From Allobosea sp. OK403 (GTDB lineage: Bacteria; Pseudomonadota; Alphaproteobacteria; Rhizobiales; Beijerinckiaceae), in contig NZ_FOQV01000003.1 of NCBI RefSeq assembly GCF_900113835.1, forward strand, positions 62,001 to 126,000: 64,000 nt of DNA. The letters are read 5' to 3'. This document shows positions 35,891 through 43,344 of the stretch, piece by piece. Numbering within the stretch: position 1 is the stretch's first letter; every line of letters starts with the position of its first letter. The translations under genes and the position numbers were made by a program. The notes under the pieces were generated by a model. It was not told where the DNA came from. It saw only the letters and a list, made by a program, of their open reading frames with translations, and did not search any database.

Positions 35891-37024
35891 ATGCCCTCGC
35901 GTATCACCTCCGAACTTGCCCAGCTCGCCCGCCTTGCGCGCGATGGCGGGCTCGATCTCAGCCAGGTTTCGCTGCGGGTGAAGGCCGATCTGCTGATGTC
36001 CTTGCCCAAGCCGCCGCTGGAGGATCTCGACGCCTTCCGCGAGATGGGGGAGGCTTTGATTCCCGCCATCGACGACGCCACGGCCGTGATCCTGGCGCGC
36101 AAACTGGCCGGCTGGCGTTACGCACCAGCATCCGTGCTGCAGGCCCTGAAGTCGCGCGGCGGCGCGGTCGTCGTTGCGCTCCTGCGCCATGGCATGCCGC
36201 TCCCCGCCACGGAAATCGAGGCCCTGGCGGAACAGGGCGATGACGAGATCGCGCTCGCCATCGCGGAGCGCGCGGATCTGACCGCGACGGCGGCCCTGAT
36301 CCTGGCTGCTCGCGACATGCGCCCGGTCGATCTGGCGCTGATCGCCAATGCGGCCTCACCCCTGCCCCGCATGGTGCTCGACCAGTTACTCGAGCGCTCG
36401 CGCACCGAACCCGCCTACGCCCAGCTCCTGCTGGCGCGGCCCGATATCGCCAGCGCGGATCTGGCGTCGCTTTATCTGCAGGCCGGCGCGCAACGGAAAA
36501 CCGCGATCATCGAATCGCTGACGGCGCTGGATTCCTTCGCCCCGGCGGAGCGGCGGCCGCAACTCGCGCCAGAGCTCTTCGCGGGCTGGCTCGCCACAGC
36601 CAGCGACGACCCCGCCGGCGCATTCGGCGCGATCGCAAGCTATGTCGGCGGCGGGCAGGCCCTGGCGGAAGCGATGGAAGCCGACACATCGCGCGATCTC
36701 GCGGCGCTGGCGTTGACGGCGGCCGGGGCGAGCGTGGAAGACGCGACACGCTTCATGATCAGGCTCGGCGACGAAGCGGCCCATTCGGTCGACCGGATCT
36801 TCGCCCTCGTCGCTCTGATGCGCCTGGTGAGGCCGGCTGTGGCGCTCAGGATCATCATGCAGGTTGCCGGCGTGCGTGCGCCGGTCGTCAGCCGCAGGGG
36901 CCGGCATCAGCCGGCGATGGATCCGAGCAATTCGCCCAATCGCAGCGGCGCCGCCAAGCCGGAGAACCAGACGCTCATCTCCGATGTCATGCGCAAGCTC
37001 GGCCTGCGGCGCGAGAACGGCTGA
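35891..37024 (+). CDS. DUF2336 domain protein
   Basis: A 377-residue, largely alpha-helical soluble protein with HEAT-like repeats, matching the DUF2336 family of alphaproteobacteria. The segment ATRFMIRLGDEAAHSVDRIFALVALMR near residues 285-310 is the most characteristic part. The C-terminal 40 residues are polar and probably disordered. The function is not known. The ATG at 35891 follows a promoter region with an exact CtrA box at 35822-35836, which suggests cell-cycle-regulated expression. It converges on the DUF1491 gene with a palindromic repeat in between. Confidence 0.85.
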   Translation: MPSRITSELAQLARLARDGGLDLSQVSLRVKADLLMSLPKPPLEDLDAFREMGEALIPAIDDATAVILARKLAGWRYAPASVLQALKSRGGAVVVALLRHGMPLPATEIEALAEQGDDEIALAIAERADLTATAALILAARDMRPVDLALIANAASPLPRMVLDQLLERSRTEPAYAQLLLARPDIASADLASLYLQAGAQRKTAIIESLTALDSFAPAERRPQLAPELFAGWLATASDDPAGAFGAIASYVGGGQALAEAMEADTSRDLAALALTAAGASVEDATRFMIRLGDEAAHSVDRIFALVALMRLVRPAVALRIIMQVAGVRAPVVSRRGRHQPAMDPSNSPNRSGAAKPENQTLISDVMRKLGLRRENG

Positions 37025-37031
37025 TCGGCCT

Positions 37032-37080
37032 GAGCATTGCGCGAAAAAGTGGGTACCGGTTTTTCGCAGGAGCAATGCTC
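37032..37080. repeat. REP-C hairpin, between convergent genes
   Basis: GAGCATTGC at 37032-37040 pairs with GCAATGCTC at 37072-37080, and GCGAAAAA with TTTTTCGC, around GTGGGTACCGG. It differs from the 14747 copy in the arms but keeps the ACCGG centre. It sits between the stops of DUF2336 and DUF1491 and could end transcription from both sides. Confidence 0.8.
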
Positions 37081-37097
37081 AGAACTTTTGGAATCGA

Positions 37098-37433
37098 TCA
37101 GGCTTCGACGAGATCGAGCCTTGGGTCGCCCTGCCGGTTCTCGATCTCGACCAGCCAGAGATCGGAATCGAAGCGCCGCTCGCGGGCGACGCGCTCCTCG
37201 ATCGAGGCCGGATCCGAATCGAGGATGAGCTGGAAGCGCCGGTTGCCCTCGTCATCAGCCAATGATTGCGGCGCAGGGCCATAGAGCGCCGCCGTGCCGT
37301 CGAGGCGGTCGAGCTTGACGAAAATCGCGCCGGCCTCGCTCGCGCCGCGCCGGCGCAACACCGCGACCAGCCCGTCATGCGCCGCCTGGCGCAGATAGGC
37401 CGAGACCCAGAAATCGCTCGTGAGGCGCGCCAT
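37098..37433 (-). CDS. DUF1491 family protein
   Basis: A 111-residue cytoplasmic protein matching the DUF1491 family, found almost only in alphaproteobacteria. The sequences MARLTSDFWVSAYLRQA and the tail DSDLWLVEIENRQGDPRL are typical. No enzymatic motif is known. It lies downstream of a sensor kinase gene and a small membrane protein gene on the same strand (gaps 78 and 13 bases), so it is probably the last gene of that unit. Confidence 0.9.
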   Translation of the reverse strand: MARLTSDFWVSAYLRQAAHDGLVAVLRRRGASEAGAIFVKLDRLDGTAALYGPAPQSLADDEGNRRFQLILDSDPASIEERVARERRFDSDLWLVEIENRQGDPRLDLVEA

Positions 37434-37511
37434 GTCCGAAATCCCCGAATGGATGTCGGTCCCGGCTAGAGCGCCTTCGCGGCCCTGTCCAGCCGCGGCT
37501 ATTGCGAAGGC

Positions 37512-38087
37512 TCAGCGCTGTGAAGGTTTGGCGCCGCGAATATCGGCCGGAGGCCGCATATCCCCGCCATTGATCAGATCGGCGATCGGATCGCGCACGG
37601 AGGCACTGCGGGTCGCTGGCGCGGGCGCAGGGGCAGCCGTGGCCGAGGGCGTGCGCGGCACGTTGGTGACGGCGGCGGGCGGCCTCGGCTGCGTGGTCTC
37701 GCGGATGAGCTGCGTCAGATCGCTCGGACGGGCCGGCGGGACGAAGCCCTGCGTCGAGGCCTGAGCCGATGCGGGCTGGGCGGCGGGCGTCACGGCGGCG
37801 GCGGGCGTCTCCGTGCGGCGCTCAACCGAGCGCGCATAGGGTCCCTGCATCGGAGCCGACAGGATCGGAGCGGGGTGGCGCACCTTCTGCAACAGCATCG
37901 CATTGGCCAGGATCGCGGCCGCCACCGCGGTGAAGACCAGCAGCACGAAGGCGCGGCCCGGGCGGCGACCGACGGCCCGCCAGATCCGCGACAGCCAGGG
38001 CGCCTTGCGGCGCGGCGGCGCGGCGCGCTTGATCGGCGCGGTCAGAGTGGACCCGGAGCGGGCGCGGGCGGCTATCGTTGCGGACAT
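37512..38087 (-). CDS. Single-pass membrane protein with disordered tail
   Basis: A 191-residue protein: a basic, proline-rich cytoplasmic N-terminus (about 1-45), one membrane helix (about 47-66, FVLLVFTAVAAAILANAMLL), and a long Ala/Pro/Thr-rich periplasmic tail ending in DPIADLING. Related proteins in this order carry a peptidoglycan-binding domain at the C-terminus; I see none here, so this may be a shortened form. It starts 13 bases after the stop of the kinase gene and is surely co-transcribed with it. The function is unknown; a role at the cell wall is a guess from topology. Confidence 0.75.
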   Translation of the reverse strand: MSATIAARARSGSTLTAPIKRAAPPRRKAPWLSRIWRAVGRRPGRAFVLLVFTAVAAAILANAMLLQKVRHPAPILSAPMQGPYARSVERRTETPAAAVTPAAQPASAQASTQGFVPPARPSDLTQLIRETTQPRPPAAVTNVPRTPSATAAPAPAPATRSASVRDPIADLINGGDMRPPADIRGAKPSQR

Positions 38088-38100
38088 GCTTGGCTCTTGA

Positions 38101-39909
38101 TCAGGCGGTCAGACGGACGGGTTCTTTGGAGTCGAGGCCGCGGCGCGGGGCGCGAGCGAAGGTCGTGATCTTGACCGGCAGGGAGCTCGCGGCGACGCCG
38201 CCGACCGGCAACCTGACGGCGACGCGCGTGCCGACCCCCGGTGCGCTCTCGATCATCAGCTTACCACCGTGAAGGCCGACAAGGCCGCGCACGACGGAGA
38301 GGCCCAGGCCGGTACCTTCGTAATTGCGGTCATAACTGCCACCCGCCTGAAAAAAGGGGTCGCCCAGCTTCGGCAGGTCGGCAGCGGCGATACCGATCCC
38401 GGTATCGGCGACCGAAAGGTCGATCATATCGCCGTCGCGAACCACCGCGAGCACGACGCGGCCATTGACCGGCGTGAACTTCACCGCATTGGAGAGCAGG
38501 TTGATCATGACCTGCTTCAAGGCGCGGCGATCGCCCAGAACGGACGGCAAATCAGGCCCCAGCACCCGCTCCAGCGAGACCTGGCTCGTCTCGGCGCGCA
38601 ACGCCATCAGCGCACAGCAATCCTGGGCCACGGCGGCGATATCGATCGGCTCCTGCTCGATCGTCATCGCGCCGCTCTCGATCTTGGAGATGTCGAGCAA
38701 GGTGTTGACGACATCGAGCAGGTGATGCCCCGAGCCATGGATGATCTTGGCGTATTCCTGGCGCTTCTCAGCGTCGAGCCACTCCTGCGCATCATTGCTC
38801 AGCATCTCGGAGAAACCGATGATGGCGTTCAGCGGCGTGCGCAGTTCATGGCTGACGGTCGCGAGGAACTGGCCCTTGACGTCGCTGGCCTTCAAGGCCT
38901 CGGCATGACCGCGGGCGCGCTCCTCTTCCAGCGCCTGGCGGGCCGTGATGTCGCGCATCACGCAGACCACCGCCACCCCGTCCCTGGCGCCTGCGTCCTC
39001 GATCCGGTGCGCGCGCATCTCCAGCCAGAGCGAGACCGGCGTCCTGCCGTCAGCGTCGCCGCCGCGCGGCACGAAGAGCGTCCGGAAGCAGGCGGTGGAG
39101 ACACCGCCGCCATGGGCTGCGTCGCTCAGCGCCTTGAGGAAGAGCGGCCGGTCGGCGATATGCACCCGCTCGAACAGGCCGCGCCCGCGCAGATCCTGCG
39201 GATCGGCTCCGGCGAGCGCCTTGGCCGCGGCATTGGCGAACAGGACGGAGCCGCCGGCATCGTGCCAGGTGACGAGATCGCCGACATTGTCCAGCAGGAG
39301 CTGCGCGCGCGCATCGGAGGCGCGATGCTCGCGCAATTCGTCATCGCGCCGGTGCAGGAAGCCCACGGCGACCGCCATCGCGTACAGGATCGCGATCATG
39401 ACGAAGCTTGGCATCATGCCCGAGGTCCAGGGCGCCGGCGCCGCGAAGGCGCCGAGCTGCTGCAAGATCACGACGCTGCCGAGCGCAATGGCAGCGATGG
39501 CGCTGGCGCGCGCCACATAGGGCCGCGAGCCGAAGAACATCGCCTCGGTCGGCACGGCCGCCAGCCAGAGCAGCAGGGGCGATCCCGCGCCGCCCGTCAT
39601 CCCGGCAAGCGCGGCGATGAACAGCGCCAGCGCGCTCGCCGAGATGCAATGGGCGATGTCGAGCCGGCCGCTGCGCGAGAGCGTGACGACCGCAATCAGC
39701 GGCAGGGCGGCGGCGATCATGATGAGAGCTTCGAGCGTACCCAAGGTTCCGCGCCAGGCCAGATAGGCCGGCGCCAGGCCGAGCGCGACGGCGCCGACCA
39801 TGAGGCGCGTCAGAATGAAGCGCTCATGCCGCATGCGCTCGAGCGAGTTCGGCAGCACCGATGCGTGCACCAACGCCGCCACCTGTGTCCTGATCGCAGA
39901 CATCGTCAT
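38101..39909 (-). CDS. Membrane sensor histidine kinase (DivJ/PleC-like)
   Basis: A 602-residue hybrid-free sensor kinase. About six membrane helices occupy residues 35-190, followed by a PAS domain (about 205-330, LLLDNVGDLVTWHDAGGSV), a HisKA dimerisation domain with the phosphorylated His in ATVSHELRTPLNAIIGFSEM, and a HATPase_c domain with N box (MINLLSNAVKFTP), DTGIGI and GTGLGLSVV. The H-box form and multi-helix sensor part resemble DivJ and PleC, which act on DivK in the CtrA cell-cycle pathway. An exact CtrA box 72 bases upstream supports that link. The ATG at 39909 is chosen; another lies at 39903. The identity as DivJ is an inference. Confidence 0.9.
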   Translation of the reverse strand: MTMSAIRTQVAALVHASVLPNSLERMRHERFILTRLMVGAVALGLAPAYLAWRGTLGTLEALIMIAAALPLIAVVTLSRSGRLDIAHCISASALALFIAALAGMTGGAGSPLLLWLAAVPTEAMFFGSRPYVARASAIAAIALGSVVILQQLGAFAAPAPWTSGMMPSFVMIAILYAMAVAVGFLHRRDDELREHRASDARAQLLLDNVGDLVTWHDAGGSVLFANAAAKALAGADPQDLRGRGLFERVHIADRPLFLKALSDAAHGGGVSTACFRTLFVPRGGDADGRTPVSLWLEMRAHRIEDAGARDGVAVVCVMRDITARQALEEERARGHAEALKASDVKGQFLATVSHELRTPLNAIIGFSEMLSNDAQEWLDAEKRQEYAKIIHGSGHHLLDVVNTLLDISKIESGAMTIEQEPIDIAAVAQDCCALMALRAETSQVSLERVLGPDLPSVLGDRRALKQVMINLLSNAVKFTPVNGRVVLAVVRDGDMIDLSVADTGIGIAAADLPKLGDPFFQAGGSYDRNYEGTGLGLSVVRGLVGLHGGKLMIESAPGVGTRVAVRLPVGGVAASSLPVKITTFARAPRRGLDSKEPVRLTA

Positions 39910-39980
39910 GAGAAACCGCAAACGCCTGACCTTCTGAGGGCTGGTTCACCCGTGTTGCAGTGATCCTCGCCATCGTCAGT

Positions 39981-39995
39981 TTAAGCGGGGCTTAA
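39981..39995 (-). promoter_or_regulatory. Exact CtrA-type box TTAA-N7-TTAA
   Basis: TTAA at 39981-39984 and TTAA at 39992-39995 with seven bases between match the full CtrA consensus. It lies 72 bases upstream of the sensor kinase start and about 245 bases upstream of the divergent small gene. This is the second of only two exact sites I found in the window, both intergenic. Confidence 0.6.
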
Positions 39996-40239
39996 GGGCA
40001 CGGCGCAGCAAGGCCGGCCCGGCACCTCAGATTGGCGAATAATATGATTAATTTCAGTGGCTTGTGGAAAATCGGAAAGCTGCACCGCGCGGTGACGATG
40101 TTGCTGGCAGGGTGAATGGAAACTGAAGATCGCATCACGCATTTGCTTCAAATGCGCGGCTTCGGGATGACGCGATCTTTCGGGTTCGCAGGCTATGATG
40201 CCAGCGGGTTCGGGAGAGATGCGGGAACGGGGACGCAGC

Positions 40240-40536
40240 ATGGCCTATATTCTGCGCAGCCTGGCGGTGATCGGCGTGATTGCGCTGAACTCGCCGGTCC
40301 ATGAGGGGAAGTCGATGGCGAGCAGCGCCGTCGATGCGGCGCGCGGCGTCGCGAAATCCGCGGCAGGGATCAACACCCACAGCGCTATGCAAAGCCTCAC
40401 CGCCGCCCGCGAGGCCGCGCAGATCCTCGCCGGGCTCGATCCCGATACGCGCCAGCGCGTCTTGTCGCTCGCGCTGCCGGGAGCCACCGCCCGCCCTGGA
40501 GCCTCCGAGCAGGACAGCAAAGCCGGCTCGCGTTAG
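40240..40536 (+). CDS. Small exported or membrane-tethered protein, unknown
   Basis: A 98-residue protein starting MAYILRSLAVIGVIALNSPV, a hydrophobic segment that could be a signal peptide or anchor, then a short helical alanine-rich region (ARGVAKSAAGINTHSAMQSLTAAREAAQILAGL) and a polar tail. The start SPVHEGK motif right after the hydrophobic stretch looks like a conserved small protein of this order. Function unknown. It is divergent from the sensor kinase and followed by two palindromes. Confidence 0.75.
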   Translation: MAYILRSLAVIGVIALNSPVHEGKSMASSAVDAARGVAKSAAGINTHSAMQSLTAAREAAQILAGLDPDTRQRVLSLALPGATARPGASEQDSKAGSR

Positions 40537-40543
40537 ATCATGT

Positions 40544-40570
40544 CGCATTCGGACGGACCGTCCGAATGCG
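40544..40570. repeat. 27-base perfect palindrome
   Basis: CGCATTCGGACGG (40544-40556) and its exact complement (40558-40570) around a single A. Flanking ATCATG (40537-40542) and CATGAT (40576-40581) extend the symmetry. It lies eight bases beyond the stop of the small gene and could be a terminator-like structure or part of the REP-C element that follows. Confidence 0.75.
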
Positions 40571-40596
40571 AAAAACATGATCGATTCCAAGAGTTG

Positions 40597-40643
40597 AGAG
40601 CATTGCGCGAAAAATCGGTGCCCGCTTTTTCGCGCAATGCTCT
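40597..40643. repeat. REP-C hairpin, copy with compensated arms
   Basis: Perfect 18-base arms AGAGCATTGCGCGAAAAA and its complement flank the 11-base centre TCGGTGCCCGC. Total length and geometry (18-11-18) equal the copy at 14747-14793, yet four arm bases differ, each matched by a change on the other side. Confidence 0.85.
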
Positions 40644-40780
40644 AGGATAGGCCGACACAGAGCGCCTGCGGCACGCCGACGCTTGACGACGCAGGGTGAC
40701 GCGCCGAAGACGCTGTCTGCCATGTTCCCGGACGACATCTTGGACGACGGGAGCCGGCATCCTCATTGCGCAGCGTGGAC

Positions 40781-41209
40781 ATGAGCACCAACCTCGACGA
40801 GATCATCGCCAATTTCGAGCTGCTCGACGATTGGGACGACCGCTATCGCTATCTGATCGAACTCGGCAAAGGCCTGACGCCCTTGCCCGAGGCGGACCAT
40901 AACGACGCCAACAAGGTCCGCGGCTGCGCCAGCCAGGTCTGGCTCGTGGCGCAGCGCGAGGGCCCGGCCGGCCCCGACAGCGTGCTGCATTTCAGCGGCG
41001 ACAGCGACGCGCATATCGTGCGCGGGCTGGTGGCGCTGGCGCTCGCCATCCATTCCGGCCGGACCGCGAAGGAGATCCTCGCGACCGACGCTTTCGCCAT
41101 CTACGAACGCCTGGGCCTTGCCGCCCATCTCACGCCGCAGCGCTCGAACGGCGTCCGTGCCATGATGGAGCGCATCAAGGCCGACGCGCGCGCCACCGCT
41201 CAGGGCTGA
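40781..41209 (+). CDS. sufE: SufE family sulfur acceptor
   Basis: A 142-residue cytoplasmic protein that takes sulfane sulfur from the SufS cysteine desulfurase and feeds it to Fe-S cluster assembly. The acceptor cysteine is C49 in KVRGCASQVWLVA, the family signature. NFELLDDWDDRYRYLIELGK at the N-terminus and LTPQRSNGVRAMMERI at the C-terminus are also typical. The ATG at 40781 is preferred to an upstream in-frame TTG at 40766. No other suf genes are in the window. The gene is monocistronic here. Confidence 0.93.
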   Translation: MSTNLDEIIANFELLDDWDDRYRYLIELGKGLTPLPEADHNDANKVRGCASQVWLVAQREGPAGPDSVLHFSGDSDAHIVRGLVALALAIHSGRTAKEILATDAFAIYERLGLAAHLTPQRSNGVRAMMERIKADARATAQG

Positions 41210-41248
41210 GCTGCAAGAGGCTGACCTTCAGAAGGCTAACCTGCAGCC

Positions 41249-41704
41249 TCACGGCAGAACGGGCCGGTCGATGATTTGCCGCAAGGCAAAGCTCGATTGA
41301 ATTCGCGCAACATGCGGCAGTCGAGAAAGCTGGGATTTATGCACATTCTCGAAATCTTCGACATCGCTCGCAACGACTGTCAGCAGATAGTCGTCGGCAC
41401 CGGACATTAGAAAACACCGGAGCACGGACGGGCAGCGTGCCACCGCCTTCTCGAAAGCGGCGAGCGCCTCTTCGCTTTGACTGTCCAAAGCGAGCCGAAC
41501 GATGACCGTGACCCCGAGTCCGAGAGCCTTTTGACTGAGGCGGGCGTGATAGCCGACGATGACTCCCTCTTCTTCGAGCGTGCGCTGCCGGCGCGCAACG
41601 GCCGTCGCCGACAACCCGATTGTCTCAGCAAGTTTGACATGGCTCGTGCGACCATCTCGGACGAGCTCCTTCAGCAACGCGCGGGAGAGATGATCGAGGG
41701 GCAT
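41249..41704 (-). CDS. Lrp/AsnC family regulator
   Basis: A 151-residue regulator with an N-terminal winged helix-turn-helix (LLKELVRDGRTSHVKLAETIG, then LSATAVARRQRTLEEEGVI) and a C-terminal RAM ligand-binding domain (about 65-145). Lrp-type proteins form octamers that bind amino acids. It is divergent from alanine dehydrogenase, with 161 bases between, the usual layout of AldR-type regulators that switch on ald in response to alanine. The ligand is inferred from this context. Confidence 0.9.
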   Translation of the reverse strand: MPLDHLSRALLKELVRDGRTSHVKLAETIGLSATAVARRQRTLEEEGVIVGYHARLSQKALGLGVTVIVRLALDSQSEEALAAFEKAVARCPSVLRCFLMSGADDYLLTVVASDVEDFENVHKSQLSRLPHVARIQSSFALRQIIDRPVLP

Positions 41705-41865
41705 GAGATTCTGGACCTGAAGTGCAGCTCTGCGCAGGAAAGCAACAGCTTTCGCCCATGCTACGCCGTTATCACGCGCCGCCTACTGAAAAATCGACGC
41801 ATAACGCAGGAAACGCCGTGACGAAGCGCGATATGCTGAACCCATAAACCAATGGGAGGGGTGCT

Positions 41866-42981
41866 ATGCGTGTCGGCGTTCCGAAAGAAATCAAGGTTCA
41901 CGAATACCGCGTCGGGCTGACGCCAGAAGCCGTGCGAGAATACAGATCCGCCGGCCACGCGGTGATCGTCGAGACGGGAGCGGGGGCCGGCATTTCGGCG
42001 TCAGACGCTGCCTACGAGGCCGCCGGCGCTCGCATCGTGGCGAGCGCGGCCGAGGTGTTTGCCGAGGCCGACATGATCGTGAAGGTCAAGGAGCCGCAAC
42101 CGGGCGAATGGGCGCAGCTGCGAGAAGGCCAGATCCTGTTCACCTACCTGCATCTGGCTCCCGATCCAGCGCAGGCCGCCGGCCTGGTAGCATCCGGCGT
42201 TACAGCCATAGCCTATGAGACCGTCACGGACCGCTTCGGCGGCCTGCCTCTTCTTGCGCCGATGAGCGAAGTTGCCGGGCGGCTCGCGATCGAGGCTGCT
42301 GCGGTTTCTCTCAAGCGCCCTGCAGGAGGACGTGGCATGTTGATCGGCGGCGTGCCCGGAGTGCCCCCGGCGCGCATTGTCGTGATCGGAGGCGGCGTCG
42401 TGGGAACGCATGCTGCGCGTATGGCGGCAGGGCTGGGTGCGGATGTGGTGATCCTGGATCGGTCGCTTCCGCGCTTGCGGCAACTCGACGAATTGTTCGG
42501 CGGTCGGGTGCGCACGCGCTTCTCGACGCTCGACGCGATCGAGACGGAGATATTCGCCGCCGACGTCGTCATCGGGGCCGTGCTCATCCCGGGTGCCGCG
42601 GCGCCGAGGCTCGTGTCGCGAGCACAATTGTCGGGCATGAAGCGCGGCGCGGTGCTCGTCGACGTCGCGATCGACCAAGGCGGTTGCTTCGAGACCTCGC
42701 ACGCGACCACCCATGCCGATCCGACCTATGAGGTCGATGGCGTGATCCACTATTGCGTCGCGAACATGCCGGGGGCCGTTCCGCTCACCTCGAGCTACGC
42801 CCTGAACAACGCCACTCTCCCATTCGGGCTCGCCCTGGCCTCGAACGGCCTCGATGCCATTCGCCGCGATCCTCACCTTGCGGCCGGCCTCAATGTCCAT
42901 CGCGGGAACATCACGAATGCTCCGGTCGCGGCGAGCCTTCAGAAACCCTACAGGTCGGCAGAAGAGGTCTTGGCTGGGTAA
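41866..42981 (+). CDS. ald: Alanine dehydrogenase
   Basis: A 371-residue NAD-dependent enzyme that interconverts L-alanine and pyruvate plus ammonia. The catalytic K75 (IVKVKEP) and H96 (FTYLHLA) match the numbering of known Ald enzymes. The Rossmann motif VIGGGVVGTHAARMA, DVAIDQGGCFETS and the GVIHYCVANMPGAVP stretch are diagnostic. GGGAGG precedes the ATG at 41866. It lets the cell use alanine as carbon and nitrogen source. It is divergent from an Lrp-type regulator that probably controls it. Confidence 0.95.
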   Translation: MRVGVPKEIKVHEYRVGLTPEAVREYRSAGHAVIVETGAGAGISASDAAYEAAGARIVASAAEVFAEADMIVKVKEPQPGEWAQLREGQILFTYLHLAPDPAQAAGLVASGVTAIAYETVTDRFGGLPLLAPMSEVAGRLAIEAAAVSLKRPAGGRGMLIGGVPGVPPARIVVIGGGVVGTHAARMAAGLGADVVILDRSLPRLRQLDELFGGRVRTRFSTLDAIETEIFAADVVIGAVLIPGAAAPRLVSRAQLSGMKRGAVLVDVAIDQGGCFETSHATTHADPTYEVDGVIHYCVANMPGAVPLTSSYALNNATLPFGLALASNGLDAIRRDPHLAAGLNVHRGNITNAPVAASLQKPYRSAEEVLAG

Positions 42982-43344
42982 AGGTTGGCTGGGTAGGAGC
43001 GAGCGAGATCGGCGTGCCCTTCCAGATGGGCGAGTTGGGCGTGAAGACGGTCTCGAAGCCGAAGAGGGAGGGGGTCGACAAGTTGGTCGACCCCGGCGTC
43101 GTCCTGGGCGCCAGGACACTATCGACAAGCCTGAAGCCAAGCTGTCCCGGCGGGGCGGACCCGTTCGATCGCGCTGATGCAGCTCGATCGAACGGATGTC
43201 CGAATTTTATGCGGAATCAATGCCTTGCCATATCAATATCCAACCTTCTGATATAAATCACATCTATCGTTGCTCCATTATTGGGCACCCCCTAAGCTCT
43301 CGGGCATGAAGGGCGATAAACGCCCCGTCTTCAGGGAGGTGACG
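42982..43344. other. Intergenic region with two hairpins and a promoter-like segment
   Basis: No gene is well supported. Two hairpins lie here: GGGGTCGAC/GTCGACCCC with loop AAGTTG (43071-43094) and CCGTTCGATCG/CGATCGAACGG with a 13-base loop (43161-43195). A weak open frame near 43010-43230 does not look like a known protein and may be a relic. An AT-rich promoter-like segment follows at about 43220-43260 ahead of the transporter operon. Confidence 0.55.
43230..43254 (+). promoter_or_regulatory. Candidate promoter/operator of the arabinoside operon
   Basis: ATATCA (43230-43235) and TGATAT (43249-43254) form an inverted repeat with 13 bases between, and the right half overlaps TGATATAAA, a possible extended -10 element. 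It is the only AT-rich stretch before the operon, about 90-115 bases upstream of its first ATG. It could be the site of the operon's ArsR-like regulator. Confidence 0.35.

Noticed and set aside
38269..39963. 564-residue plus-strand frame opposite the sensor kinase
   Set aside because: Antisense shadow of the kinase gene with biased Arg/Ala/His composition.
42753..43256. Plus-strand frame running from within ald into the intergenic region
   Set aside because: It is out of frame with ald and has no own start signal; at most its last part is a relic.
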